NCBI RefSeq assembly: GCF_003086295.3 | Contig: NC_092048.1 | Span: forward strand, 106,284,276-106,348,275 | From: Arachis hypogaea | Taxonomy: Eukaryota > Streptophyta > Magnoliopsida > Fabales > Fabaceae | Reading direction: 5' to 3' | Length of the DNA stretch: 64,000 nucleotides | Shown: positions 10,194-21,623 of the stretch, in pieces | Numbering within the stretch: position 1 is the first letter of the stretch | Layout of the letters: every line of letters starts with the position of its first letter | Position numbers and translations under genes: made by a program | Notes under the pieces: generated by a model | Databases searched by the model: none | Told to the model about the DNA's origin: nothing | The model's input: the letters and a program-made list of their open reading frames with translations, nothing else

Positions 10194-11867
10194 TGGTGTA
10201 CGAAATTGTGATCTCTAGTAACGACGCCAAAAACTCAGTACGCACGTTCTCAGTCTCAAATTCTTTTTCGTTCACAACTTCGATACAACTAACCAGCAAG
10301 TGCACTGGGTCGTCCAAGTAATACCTTACGTGAGTAAGGGTCGAATCCCACGGAGATTGTTGGTATGAAGCAAGCTATGGTCATCTTGTAAATCTCAGTC
10401 AGGCAGATATTAAATGGTTATGGAGTTTTCGAATAATAATAATAAATAAACAGAAAATAAAGATAGAGATACTTATGTAATTCATTGGTGAGAATTTCAG
10501 ATAAGCGTATAGAGATGCTTTTGTTCTTCTGAATCTCTACTTTCCTGCTGTCTTCATCCAATCAATCCTACTCCTTTCCATGGTAAGCTCTATGTAGGGC
10601 ATCACCGTTGTCAATGGCTACATCCCATCCTCTCAGTGAAAAAGGTCCAAATGCTCTGTCACGGCACGGCTAATCATCTGTTGGTTCTCGATCATACTGG
10701 AATAGGATTTACTATCCTTTTGCGTCTGTCACTACGCCCAGCACTCGTGAGTTTGAAGCTCGTCACAGCCATCCCTTCCCAGATCCTACTCGGAATACCA
10801 CAGACAAGGTTTAGGCTTTCCAGATCTCCAGAATGGCCATCCATGGGTTCTAACTTATACCATGAAGATTCTAATATCTCGGACTCAGTCCCCTGTATTA
10901 GATATCTAAGAGATATTCATTCTAGCTTGTTTGCATGTAGAACGGAAGTGTGTGTCAGGCACGCGTTCATAAGTGAGAATAATGATAAGCGTCACATAAT
11001 CATCACATTCATCATGTTCTTGGGTGCGAATGGATATCTTAGAAGCGGAATAAGTTGAATTGAATAGAAAAGCAGTAGTACTTTGCATTAATCCATGAAG
11101 AACAGCAGAGCTCCACACCTTAATCTATGCTGTGTAGAAACTCTACCGTTTGAAAATACATAAGTGATGAAGGTCCAGGCATGGCCGAGAGGCCAGTCCC
11201 CAAACGTGATCTAAAGATCAAAAGATAATCCAAAGATTAAAATACAATAGTAAAAAGTCCTATTTATACTAGACTAGCTACTAGGGTTTACAGAAGTAAG
11301 TAATTGATGCAGAAATCCACTTCTGGGGCCCACTTGGTATGTGCTTTGGCTGAGCTTGAAGTTTACACGTGCAGAGGCTTCTTTTGGAGTTGAACGCCAA
11401 GTTATAACGTGTTTTTGGCGTTCAACTTGGTTCGTGACGTGTTTCTGGCGTTTGACTCTAGAATGCAGCATAGAACTGGTGTTCAACGCCAGTTTGCGTC
11501 ATCTAAACTCGGGCAAAGTATGGACTATTATATATTGCTGGAAATCCCTAGATGTCTACTTTCTAATGCCGTTGAGATCGTGCCATTTGGAGTTCTGTAG
11601 CTCCAGAAAATCCACTTTGAGTGCAGGGAGGTCAGAATCCAACAGCATCAGCAGTCCTTCTTCAACCTCTGAATATGATTTTTGCTCAAGTCCCTCAATT
11701 TCAGCCAGAAAATACCTGAAATCACAGAAAAACACACAAACTCATAGTAAAGTCCAGAAATGTGAATTTTAATTAAAAACTAATAAAAAATATACTAAAA
11801 ACTAACTAAATCATACTGAAAACTATGTAAAATAATGCCGAAAAGCGTATAAATTATCCGCTCATCA
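10194..11867 (-). repeat. 5' LTR of N1
   Basis: A 1674-bp partner of 1179-2853. Minus-strand TATA at 11262-11269. U3 palindromes at about 11390-11500. The internal PBS-like stretch is at 10220-10236 and carries one C-to-T type change relative to the other LTR. Confidence 0.95.
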
Positions 11868-11872
11868 AAAGG
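11868..11872. repeat. Right TSD (AAAGG) of N1
   Basis: Perfect copy of 1174-1178. The interrupted integrase frame of A continues at 11873 with no base lost. Confidence 0.95.
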
Positions 11873-12142
11873 GCTAAGAAGTGGCATGACTGAAAGATTT
11901 CTTCCAGAGTCTTTAAACCTGGACAAAAAGTTCTGCTCTTCAATTCTAGACTGAAGCTCTTCCCTAGAAAGCTTAAGTCACGTTGGACAGGACCTTTCCT
12001 GATCACTAATGTATCACCCTATGGTCACATAGAACTCTAGAGTAATTACTCTGACAAAAGATTTATTGTTAATGGCCAGAGAGTGAAACACTACTTGGGT
12101 GGTAAAGTTGAGCAAGAAAAATCCACCCTGTTCCTGACATGA
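11873..12142 (+). pseudogene. Element A integrase C-terminus
   Basis: Resumes the integrase after N1: AKKWHD, then FKPGQKVLLFNSRLKLFP, SRWTGPFLITN, PYGHIEL and FIVNGQRVKHYLGG. This is the GPF/Y-type tail of Athila-like integrase, parallel to the same stretch in E at 21686-21990. In-frame stops occur after KWHD and after GHIEL. The frame ends at TGA 12140-12142, a dozen bases before the conserved block. It would have helped target integration; it is now nonfunctional. Confidence 0.88.
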
Positions 12143-12153
12143 GCACAGTACCA

Positions 12154-12200
12154 TCAAGCTAGTGACGTTAAAGAAGTGCTTATTGGGAGGCAACCCAACC
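12154..12200 (+). other. Conserved post-pol block of element A
   Basis: GACGTTAAAGAAGTGCTTAT followed by TGGGAGGCAACCCAACC. Same block as in N1, B, C, E and F. Here the usual GCGCTT reads GTGCTT and GTTGGG reads ATTGGG. Confidence 0.8.
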
Positions 12201-12355
12201 AAATTAGAGTTATTTCTATTTTCATTAAGTATATTTCAATTATATCAGTTTAATTTTCTTAATTGTTTCCTTAGGTTTGTGATCATGTACAGTAGTTAAA
12301 ATAGAAGCAAGGGCAGTCAGAACGAAAAATAGAGCACCCTGGGAGAAGCCCCTTG

Positions 12356-12721
12356 CTGGCGTTGAACGCCAGACAAGAGGGAAAGAGGGGCATTGAACGC
12401 CCCCAAGAGGCAGCAAGACTGGCATTCAATGCCAGCCAGAAGGTACTGATTGGGCATTGAACACCCTCAAGGAGCAGCAAGCCTGGCGTTGAACGCCAGC
12501 CAGGGAGCACTGGCTGCGCGTTCAACGCCCTAAAGGGGGATGAAAGACTGGCGTTGAATGCCAGCCAGGGAGCACTAGCTGGGCATTCCACGCCCAAGAA
12601 GGAGTGGCAAGCTTGCGTTGAACGCCAGCCAAGAGGCACTGGCTGGGAGTTCAACGCCCAGAAAGAGCACCAGGATGGCATTGAACGCCAGAATCAAGGC
12701 ATTCTGGGTGCTCAAACGCCC
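12356..12721. repeat. Palindrome array in A, two alternating types
   Basis: About a dozen palindromes spaced roughly 30 bp apart. They alternate between CTGGCGTTGAACGCCAG and TGGGCGTTCAACGCCCA forms, so the outer pair changes in both arms together. Several copies carry CpG decay in one arm, and some in both. No coding sense. Confidence 0.92.
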
Positions 12722-13092
12722 AACAAGGGATAGGAAAGTTATTTACTTTTTCACAACTTATCTTTTCCAAATGTTATCTTTTTAATCATATCTTCTAAAC
12801 AAAATTCCTTCAACAATCATCTGTTAATTTCAAATTCCTTTCAAATTCAAAATCTTTTTAAATCTTTTTCAAATTTTTTTCAAAATTTCATATCTTTTGC
12901 AATTCTTTTCAAATCTTTTATTTAACTTTAAAATCTTTTTCATACCTTCTATTTTATCTTTTTATCTTTTTCATATCTTTTGATGATTAAACAATTTTTA
13001 AAACTTATCTTTTTCTATGTTTTACCAAGGTGTGAATCATATTTTATTTATCTTTTATCTAATAAATTTTGAAAACCCACCCTCTCCATCCC
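12722..13092 (+). other. AT-rich spacer upstream of A ORF3
   Basis: T-rich, repeating forms of TCAAATCTTTT and ATCTTTTCATA. No ORF. It separates the palindrome array from the internal TATA. Confidence 0.75.
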
Positions 13093-13194
13093 TTTATATA
13101 CCATTCGCCCCACACACTCCCTCATCCTCATTCCTTTCGAATTCTTCTCCTCCTCCTCGTCTTCTTTCTTCTCTTTTGCTCGAGGACGAGCAAA
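13093..13194 (+). promoter_or_regulatory. Putative internal promoter and leader hairpin of A ORF3
   Basis: TTTATATA at 13093-13100, then the perfect hairpin TTTGCTCGAGGACGAGCAAA at 13175-13194 (8-bp arms, AGGA loop). TTTTAAGTTTAGTGTGG and the ATG at 13248 follow. Spacing from TATA to ATG is 155 nt. Promoter function is inferred from recurrence in four elements. Confidence 0.6.
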
Positions 13195-13247
13195 CCTTTT
13201 AAGTTTAGTGTGGAAAGAGCCTTACCTTCTCACTCTATTTGAATTCC

Positions 13248-13950
13248 ATGGCTCCAAAAAGTAAAAATCCCACTTCAAGAAGCAAGAAAGAAGACAACCA
13301 AACAGTTGTTTTCAAACCTTTCAGATTCTACACAAAGCAGCATGAAGAAAATTATTACAAAATAATGTGCAAGAGGATAGTAATCCTGAAGGCCAAATTC
13401 AAATCAAAAGAAGATGAGTACCCGGAGATCCAAGAAAAAATTCGAAAGAGAGGCTGGGAGATCCTAGCCGACCCTGAGATCAATGTTGGAATAACAATGA
13501 TCCATGAATTCTATGCAAATCTGTGGATGACAGATAAGCAAAAGAAAGATGGACAAGGATTTTATACTTTTTGCACCATGATGCGAGGAAAGACTCTCTA
13601 TTTTCATCTTGACAAAGTGAGAGAGATCTTTAAGTTGCCTCCAAAAAGGGATGATCCAGAATCCTTTAATAGGAGGGTGGTAGCTGATCCCAAGCTGGAT
13701 CAGATTCTAGAAGACATATGTCTACCTGGAACTTAGTGGATCAATAACACAAAAGGTAAACCAAACCAACTGAGAAGATTGGATCTCAAACCAATTGCTA
13801 GGGGTTGGTTGGATTTCATTGGGCGTTCCATACTCCCTACTAGCAACCGCTCTGAAGTTACCATCAGAAGGGCTGTAATGATTCACTGCATCATGATGGA
13901 GAATGAGGTAAAAGTCCACCAACTAATTCCATGTGAGCTGTACAAGGTTG
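13248..13950 (+). pseudogene. Element A ORF3, truncated by insertion of B
   Basis: ATG at 13248 (MAPKSKNPTSRSKK). The frame shares the ORF3 landmarks with N1: EYPEIQEKIRKRGWEIL, TMMRGKTLYFHLDKVREIFK, RRLDLKPIARGWLDFIGRSI, PTSNRSEVTIRRAVMIHCIM and CELYKV. There is a single in-frame TAG at 13734-13736. B enters right after the valine codon region at 13950, and only 15 further bases remain at 40482-40496. This is the least damaged ORF3 N-terminus in the window and has a glutamine where N1 and B have a TGA. No membrane segment is visible. Function unknown. Confidence 0.82.
13946..13950. repeat. Left TSD (GGTTG) of element B
   Basis: GGTTG precedes the TG of LTR B and recurs at 40477-40481 beyond the other end. 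Confidence 0.93.
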
Positions 13951-15469
13951 TGGTGCGCGGAATTTAACTTCGCACAACTGAACCAGCAAGTGCACTGGGT
14001 CGTCCAAGTAATATCTGAGGTGAGTCAGGGTCGATCCCATGAGGATTGTTGGCTTGGATAAAACAGTGGTTATCTTGTAAATCTTAGTCAGGCGGATAGA
14101 AAAGTTGTGTAGTTGTTTAAACGCATAAAAGTAAAATAAGGATAACATTACTCAGTAATTGTTAATACAATGATAAGAAGATGGTTAAGGTTTCGGAGAC
14201 GCTTTGTTCTTCTGGATCAATACTTTCTTACTAACTACTCCAACTATGAATGATTTCTTCTATAGCAGGCTGTATGTGATCAATGCCGGTTGAGAGGCCG
14301 CCAATCTTCCTCTAGGCTGAACACCAGGTTTAGTGCGCATCCAGTCTGAATGAGGGTGAAGGTCCTGCAGTTCATCCCCTTGGTGATCCTACTCAAAACA
14401 CCATAGACAAGGTTGAATCTTTCAGATCAGAGAATGATGCACCTTGGTTCTAGCCTTTACCACAAAGACCCTAATCTCCCCATACCTTAGCTGAACTGAT
14501 GTCTCGAGAAGACCCCAATGAAGTCATGGATTAGCTGTCTAAGAGATGTATCCTCAAGCAAGTGGTTCATTGATATCAGATGAAAGACACTCGCTGAACC
14601 CATGTAGAATAGAGATAACTTATGACGGTTTAACTCATTCATAAGGTTGAAAAACGAAGATACATCTTAGGAGAGAATCAAACACGAATTGACATAGAAC
14701 AGTAGTACTTTTATTAATCCATAAAACTCAGCAGAGCTCCTAATCTTAACCTAGGAGGTTTAGTGGTTCATATTGTACAATGAAACTCGAAAATATAAAA
14801 TAATGTTCTATAGTAGTCGAGGATCCTAAAACAAGGGTGATCTTCTCCTATATATACTAATCTAATAACTAAGGATTACAGAAATATGATAGGCTTAGGC
14901 TTGTAGTGCAAAAATCTATTTCCGGGGCCCACTTGGTGAGTGTTTGAGCTGAGCTAAGGGTGTCTCCGCATGCTAGTAGAGCTCTTGGGCGTTGAACGCC
15001 CCCTTTGGACTCCCCTTTGGGCGTTGGACGCCAGCTGCTCCCTTTTGGGCGTCCAACGCCAAGAAGGGGGTAGATGGCTAGCATTGAACGTCAGTTTTGG
15101 TCCTTCATCTTTAAAGAAAAGTATGGACTATTATATATTGCTGGAAATCCCTAGATGCTAGATTTCCATAGCCATTGAGAAAGCTCCATTTGCATATTTA
15201 TAGCTCCAGAAATGCATGCTTGAATGCACGGAGGTCAGATCCTGACAGCATCTGCTACGCTTTCCTTGCCTCTGAATCAGACTTTGTCAAAACTCTCAGA
15301 TTTCAGCTAGAAAAGACCTGAAATCACCATAAAACACAACAATTTATAGTAGAATCCAAAAATGTGAATTTTACACCAAAACCTATGAAAACATAATAAA
15401 ACTTAAACAAAACATGCTAAAATCTATATGAAAGTGATGTTAAAAAGTGTATAAAATATCCGCTCATCA
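13951..15469 (-). repeat. 3' LTR of B
   Basis: 1519 bp, starting TGATGAGCGGATAT at the right. Minus-strand TATATATA at 14849-14856. U3 palindromes at about 14985-15100 (GGGCGTTGAACGCCC, GGGCGTCCAACGCC). It differs clearly from the N1, C and G LTRs, so it is its own family. Confidence 0.92.
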
Positions 15470-15488
15470 CAACACGAAAATTAAACTG

Positions 15489-15506
15489 TTGCTTGTCCCC
15501 AAGCAA
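15489..15506 (-). other. Hairpin upstream of B 3' LTR
   Basis: Minus strand TTGCTTGGGGACAAGCAA, 19 nt from the LTR. The intervening AAGTTTGGTGT motif is mutated here (plus strand reads ACACGAAAATTAA). Confidence 0.8.
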
Positions 15507-16397
15507 CTAAAAACAAAGTAGGATAAAAAGAAGAGTAAGATACAATAAATCTCAGAGTTTTCAATGAAGCTCAGTTTCAATTAGATGAGCGGGACTTAGT
15601 AGCTTTTTGCTTCTGAATATTAGCTTTTTGCTTTTGAATATTTTTTGCATCTCACTATCCATTGAATTTCAGAAGTGTTGGCCTCTTTAGGAACTTAGAA
15701 TCCAGATGATATTATTGACTCTCCTAGTTTAGTTCTTTTTTATTCATGAACACAGCTTTTAGAGTCTTGGTCGTCGCCCTAAGCACTTTGTTTTCCAGTA
15801 TTACCACCAGATACATAAATGCCACAGACACTTAACTGGGTGAACCCTTTCGGATTGTGATTTAGTTTTGCTAGAATCCCCAGATAGAGGTGTCCAGAGT
15901 TCTTAAGCATACTCTTTTTGCTTTGGATCACGACTTTAACTGTTCAGTCTCAAGCTTTTTACTTGACACCTTCACACCACAAGCATATAGTTAGGGACAT
16001 TGTTTCTTTGGAGTGCTTAGGCTAAGATTTTGTTTCTTTTAGGCCCTCCTAACCATTGATGCTTAAATCCTTGGATCCTTTTGCCCTTGCCTTTTGGTTT
16101 AAAGGGTTATTGACCTTTTGCTCTTGCCTTCTGGTTTAAAGAGCTACTGGCTTTTTCTGCTTTTTATTTCTCTTTTTCTACTATATATTTTTTCGCATTT
16201 TGTTGTTGTTGCTTTTTGCTACTTTTTCTTGCTTCAAGAATCAATTTCTTTTGATTTTTTAGAGTACCAATAATACTTCTCCTTTTTCATCATTCTTTCA
16301 GGAGCCAACATTCTTAACTCCAATTTCAAATATGCACTATTCATTCATACATTCATAGAACAAAAGTAATGTCAGCACATCAAGATAATTGAACTAT
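15507..16397 (-). other. B 3' spacer, no gene
   Basis: Homologous to 2891-3780 of N1 and 61740-62612 of C. Noncoding; it ends where LTR D begins. Confidence 0.8.
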
Positions 16398-18276
16398 TGA
16401 TGACAAGTCATCTTATGCTAGTTTTACAAGTATTTTTCATTAGTTTCATTAGGTTTTATGCACTTTCTTGCACAATAAGTAAGCAATTGGAGTGGATTTT
16501 CATGATTATTTTGAATCAATCAACCATCATTTATTTTACACAAAATCATAGGGTTTATGCTATAATTAATTGAATTTATGAATGATGCAAAGATCTTGTG
16601 AATTTGGTGATACTTTGATTATTTGTTTGGTTGTTTGTAGGTGAAGAAATGAAGAAATGAAGAAAAGAAACAACCATGGAAGCGTTGCGTGCAATTAGTG
16701 AACGCCAAGCTCAAAGAGCAAATGGCTAGCGTTCATAAAGTGAACTTAGCGTTCACTTTTCTAACTTTTTTGTGATTCTCAAGCCTTGGGAAGGAAGATC
16801 ATGCCAAATGCACCAAAGGAGCAAAGGGTAGCGTTCAAACTTTGAACGTGGCATTCACTTTGTGAACTTTTTCGTGACTTTCACAACTTTGGAGGCCATC
16901 TGCACACTAAGGGCGTTCAATAAGTGAACTTGGAGTTCACTAATGCAATGCCCATGAAGGGGAGGCACGCACCAAGGGGCCAGTGCTGAGGAAGTTCAGT
17001 AAGTGACCTTGGAGTTCACTAATGCAACGCCCATGAAGACTAGCGCTCAACCAAAGAAGCACACAAGAAGCACGTTCAATAAGTGAACGTGACGTTCACT
17101 AAGTGAACGTTTTCGGGAGAATGGGCCAAGGAACCAGGGCACGCAACAAAGAGAGCGCTCAATGAGTGAACTTAACGTTCACTAAGTGAACGCTAGTAGG
17201 AGGCAATTGGCACGTGAGGAAGCATGCAAGCAAAATGAACGTGGAGTTCACAAAGTGAACTTAACGCTCCACTGGGAGCACAAAATGCACCCTGATCCAA
17301 TTACACCAAGCCAATCCGGATCTATATTCATTCAAGGCAAAAAAATTGAAAAGCCCTCTCCAAGTTTTGAATACCAAAATAGAAAGTGTATAAATAGGAA
17401 CAAATTTGATTTGAGAAGGACCTTTTGCTCATTTTTAGTTTTCTCACTCTTAAATTTTCATTTGTTTGAATTTGGGGGAATTGGGATTAGATCTAGTTTT
17501 CTTTCTGCTTGTTCTTTCTTCTGCAACTTCTACTTTTTGTTTTGGGTTTTTGAATTCAGATTAAAGAATTCCATTGAAATTCTTCATCTGAGAATCATCT
17601 TCTACTTTTCTTTTGATAGTTCTAAGAATTGGAAAGTTAGATCTGAACTTTCTTTTCTGTTTTCATTTTTATTTCTTCTGCAATTTCTTTTCTATTTTGT
17701 CAAGAGAGTAATTGAGATCTAGATCTGCTTTCTGTTCTCATTACTCTTCTTCAATTGTCAATTTATCTTTTAAGATTTCATAATCGAGCTGAGCTTTATT
17801 GCTGCTTTGATTCTTCTGCAATTTTTTATTTCTGTTTCGGTTCATCTGCAATTCTCTTCATCTCATAGTTCTTTAGTTTACTACACTTCAATTTTCTAGT
17901 TCAATTTGAATCCCAATATCCAAATCCCTTTTTTCTTTAAGCAATTTACATTTTTCAGCAATTTAGATTCAGCAATTTAAGTTTCTTACACCCTAAGTTT
18001 CAGTTATTTACCTTTCTTGCAATTTAAGTTTTAGCTCTTTTACTTTCTTGCTCTTTAAGTTTCTGCAATTTACTTCTTCTGCACTTTAAGATTCAGCAAA
18101 TTTTTATTCTGCACTTTTATTTTCTTGCAATTTCACTTCTGTTAATCAAAATCCCTCAAATCATCAAATATTCACTTAACTAAATTCATCACCTAACTAA
18201 AATTGCTCAATCCATCAATCCCTGTGGGATCGACCTCACTCTTGTAAGTTATTACTACTTGATGCGACCCGGTACA
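16398..18276 (+). mobile_element. LTR D, inserted in B and cut by E near its 3' end
   Basis: Begins TGATGACAAGTCATC and is related to the E LTR read on the opposite strand. TATA box TATAAATA at 17389-17396. U3 carries a palindrome array at about 16680-17280 built from ACGTTCACT and AGTGAACGT arms, for example the perfect 19-mer at 17092-17110. The last roughly 70 bp expected from the E LTR are missing because E starts at 18277. Whether D was a solo LTR or a full element cannot be told, since its right side was lost in the deletion at 36600. The ORF at 17186-17722 is LTR sequence, not a gene. Confidence 0.8.
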
Positions 18277-20137
18277 TGATGGGATATTTTTGTGGAAAAA
18301 CAAATTTCTCCAAAACACCCAAATCTAACCGGCAAGTGCATCGGGTCGCATCAAGTAATAATAACTCACGGGAGTGAGGTCGATCCCACAGGGATTGAAG
18401 GATTGAGCAATTTTAGTTTAGTGGTTGATTTAGTCAAGCGAATCAAGATTTGGTTGAGAGATTTGTGATTTGCAAAATTTAAATTGCATAGAAAGTAAAG
18501 GAAATGGGTGAATTACATGAAATTAAAGAGAACTGGAATTTAAAGTGCTGAATCTTAAAGAGCAAGAAATTAAATAGCAGAAACTTAGAACGCAAGAAAT
18601 GTAAATTGCAGAATCTTAAAGTGCAAGAAATGTAAATGGCTTGAATTGTAAAGGGAATTGGGAGTTGGATTTGCAGAAATTAAACAAGGAAAAGTAAATT
18701 GCAACAAACAGAGAAGTAAAGGATGTCTTGAATCGAACCGGATCTTAAAACAGAAATGTAAATGAGCACGAAAACAGTAAACAGGGAATGGGAAATGGGA
18801 AATCCGGATCTCAGGACCCAAGAGACTAGAAAACCAAGTCTAGATCTCAATGCCTTCCTAGATCCAACAAGAACAATTGCAAAGGAAATGTAGATTGCAA
18901 AGAAAGTAGATGAAAAGCAATTAACCGAAACTAAAATTCAATTAAGCAGAAAATTAAACAAGATCCCAAGGTGAGATTGAAATAGAAGTTCTTCAATTCT
19001 CCACCCAAGATCCAGAACAATTGTAATTGAAATTTAAAGCAAGAAAACTAAGCGGAAGGGAATTCAATTCTCCTTCCCCAAGACTTAGAAATTTAAAATT
19101 CACTCAACACCAAAACTCTCCGAAAACTCTCTCTGAAAACTCAAAGGAAAAGCTCTCCAAAAAACTTAAATCCTATGCTATTTATACACTTTCTTCAAAT
19201 GGTCTTCAAGCCTTCAATTGGGCCTTTGCTCTTGAAGGAATTGGGTTGAGAGAGGCCTTGGTTGATTGCTCTTGGAGTTTGGAGAAGAACCGAATTGAAC
19301 CGGGTTGGAATTATGAAAGCTTGAGTAAAAGTTGGAGTAAAAGTTTGAGGCTAACTTTTACTCCAACTTTTCACATCAGCCACCCTTCTTTGCTGATACC
19401 AACGTTGGGGCAAAAGTTAGGGGTCTAACTTTTGCTCCAACGTTGGCCTCCCCTTGCATACTCATGGCGCCAATGTTAGCCAAAAAGTTAGAGGCTAACG
19501 TTGGCGCAAACTTTTGCTCTCCAGGGTGTGTTTTTCATGCGCCAACGTTAGCCAAAAAGTTAGGGGCTAACGTTGGCGCAAACTTTTGCTCTCCAGGGTG
19601 TTGATTTGTGATGCCAAAAGTTAGCCAAAAAGTTTGAGGCTAACTTTTGCTCCAGCTTTTGCCCAAAAGTTAGCCAAAAAGTTTGAGGCTAACTTTTGCT
19701 CCAGCTTTTTGCCCAAAAGTTAGCCAAAAAGTTTGAGGCTAACTTTTGGTCCAGCTTTTTGCTTCCTGGTTCATTTTCAATTAATCCAAAAGTTTGAGCT
19801 AAAGTTTGAGGCAAACGTTTGCTCAAACTTTTTGTCCTCTCTTCCTCCTAGCCATTCCTTCTTGCTTCAACCTTTCTCCAAGCTTTCTTCACCTATCATT
19901 AATCAACCAAACACATCAAAGCTATGCTCAAAATCATGAGATATTCATTCTTTCATAATATGTGACAATTATAGCATAAAACCTCATGAAATTGCATTAA
20001 TTCATACATGGTTGATTAAATCAAAGGAAACATGAAAATCTACCCAATTGGCTTGCTTATGGCTCAAGAAAGTACATAATTCAGTTGAAAACAAAAGAAA
20101 AAGGCTAGTGAAACTAGGCTAAGATGACTTGTCATCA
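18277..20137 (-). repeat. 3' LTR of E
   Basis: 1861 bp. The minus-strand start TGATGACAAGTCATC forms a terminal palindrome. TATA at 19179-19186. The U3 palindrome array is at about 19340-19820; for example GCGCCAACGTTAGCC at 19539-19553 pairs perfectly with GGCTAACGTTGGCGC at 19565-19579. Confidence 0.93.
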
Positions 20138-20154
20138 CAACACCAAACTTAAAG

Positions 20155-20174
20155 CTTGCTTGTCCCCAAGCAAG
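20155..20174 (-). other. Hairpin upstream of E 3' LTR
   Basis: Minus strand CTTGCTTGGGGACAAGCAAG, 8-bp arms, 17 nt before the LTR. Followed by TTTAAGTTTGGTGTTG. Confidence 0.85.
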
Positions 20175-21623
20175 AATTGATTTTTTTTAGAAGAAAGAAT
20201 GAAATGGAAGAGGATGTTCATGCTAGTAGAGTGTTATTGGTAGTTCATGGGGTTTTATGTGGATATGTAAACACTCACCTCTTATTGATTCTTAAGCCTA
20301 GAAAGTCTCCTTCAAGCTTCAAGTAACATACTGCTATGACCTCTCATTATTTCTCTATCTTTGGCTATTATTTTGTTCATAAGCTTTATTTGAGTGTCAT
20401 GTGTAGCAAGTTCATTTCCTTTTCTTTATACTTGACACATTATTCACTATAGATACTTGGCTCACATTCCTTCTTAGAATATTGATGCCCAGCACCTCTT
20501 TGGGTTACTAAATGCTTTGTAGTTAGGTTGCTCTTGATAATGGACTTTCAGCTGATGATCCCGGGTTAGTTAACCCAAGTCATCAAGTGTTGATGCACTC
20601 CAAAGAGCTTAATAGTCCAAGCAGATCCTAATACAAAGACACCACAGGCATATATTCTAAGGTTCAAGCTATTGGTGTCCAGCTTTGTTTCTTTTTGTTT
20701 TTCTTTTGTTCTGCCACTCTTTGGCTTTTTTTTTCTTTTTTTTTGTTTTTCTTTCTAACCAAGGATTTTTATTTGATTGAGATTCATAGACAGTGGGCCA
20801 CTCTATACTTAGAAGGAGACATCCTAGTTCTTTTATTCACTAAAGTGAGCTATTATACAATCACACACACACCACCACTTACTTTTATTGTACTTCTATC
20901 TAACAGAGAACTATCTCACTTCACATTCAAATATTTATTTTATTGAATTGAAAATGCAGGGGACAAAGCATGCGTTTTGTTCAGTGAAAGTAAACACACA
21001 AGTACACACATAGACTAGCTTACTTATTCTAAGAGAAATTCTACTTGTATTAGATGAACACTTTATCAAAACACAAGTCAAAACATTTTTCAACAGTAAG
21101 AGTTAAGTATAAATACAATCTATTGGTTTGCAATTCCTTTGTCCTTCCTTCTGTTGTGCCCTTTTGAGTTATGATGCATAGTGTCTTCAAATGGTGGTGA
21201 ATTCCCTGCATAATTCTCAAAAGTTGCTTTCTTCTCAAGCCCTTAGATGACCAGTTAGTATGCATGAATTGAGTGTGGCTTGTGGATTTAATTTGGTGTG
21301 GGAACACCAAACTTGAGTTCTTGCCACTTCTCTGGATACAGCAGGTTAACTCTAGGCAAAATCTTGTGTCCTTGCTAAAGGTTATGAAGTTAAGACTAAA
21401 AAGCAGTTAAGTGGTTGAATAATCTGTTCAATTGCTTGGAACTAACAATGTGCAGGAAGATAGAATGTGCTTTTGAATGAGGTTTTGGTGGAACACCAAA
21501 CTTAGAATCCTCCATTCTCCCTTAAGTTGTTTTTGGTGTGCAACACCAAACTTAGCTCCTTGCAATACATGTCAATTATTCAACATTTTTATTGAAAAAG
21601 CTATGAAAAGAAAACTACCTCAG
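20175..21623 (-). other. E 3' untranslated region
   Basis: Noncoding. It contains three short inverted repeats built on TTTGGTGT/ACACCAAA at about 21292-21312, 21483-21500 and 21533-21553. A GGGTTAACTAACCC-type palindrome at about 20562-20580 is shared with F (about 31428-31443). It is homologous to the F 3' region despite the divergent bodies. Confidence 0.8.

Larger units (their letters stand above)
1179..11867 (-). mobile_element. Element N1: complete non-autonomous Athila-like LTR element (gag-protease plus ORF3)
   Basis: This 10.7-kb element has two full LTRs (1179-2853 and 10194-11867), a tRNA-Asp PBS next to the right LTR and a perfect 5-bp TSD. The PBS position fixes the minus orientation. 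Internal order on the minus strand: AT-rich leader, gag, protease, conserved GTTGGGAGGCAACCC block, palindrome array, internal TATA, ORF3, 3' spacer, hairpin, LTR. RT, RNase H and integrase are absent, so mobility would have depended on a relative. The LTRs differ by a few percent by eye, which makes this a moderately old insertion. It may be a FIDEL/Feral-like peanut family; this is from memory only. Confidence 0.93.

Noticed and set aside
12356..12721. Regularly spaced palindromic repeats resembling a CRISPR array
   Set aside because: Repeats are short, variable and alternate in type. The DNA is plant retrotransposon sequence and there are no cas genes.
17186..17722. 178-aa Phe-rich frame
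   Set aside because: It spans the TATA box and transcribed part of LTR D; T-rich composition explains it.
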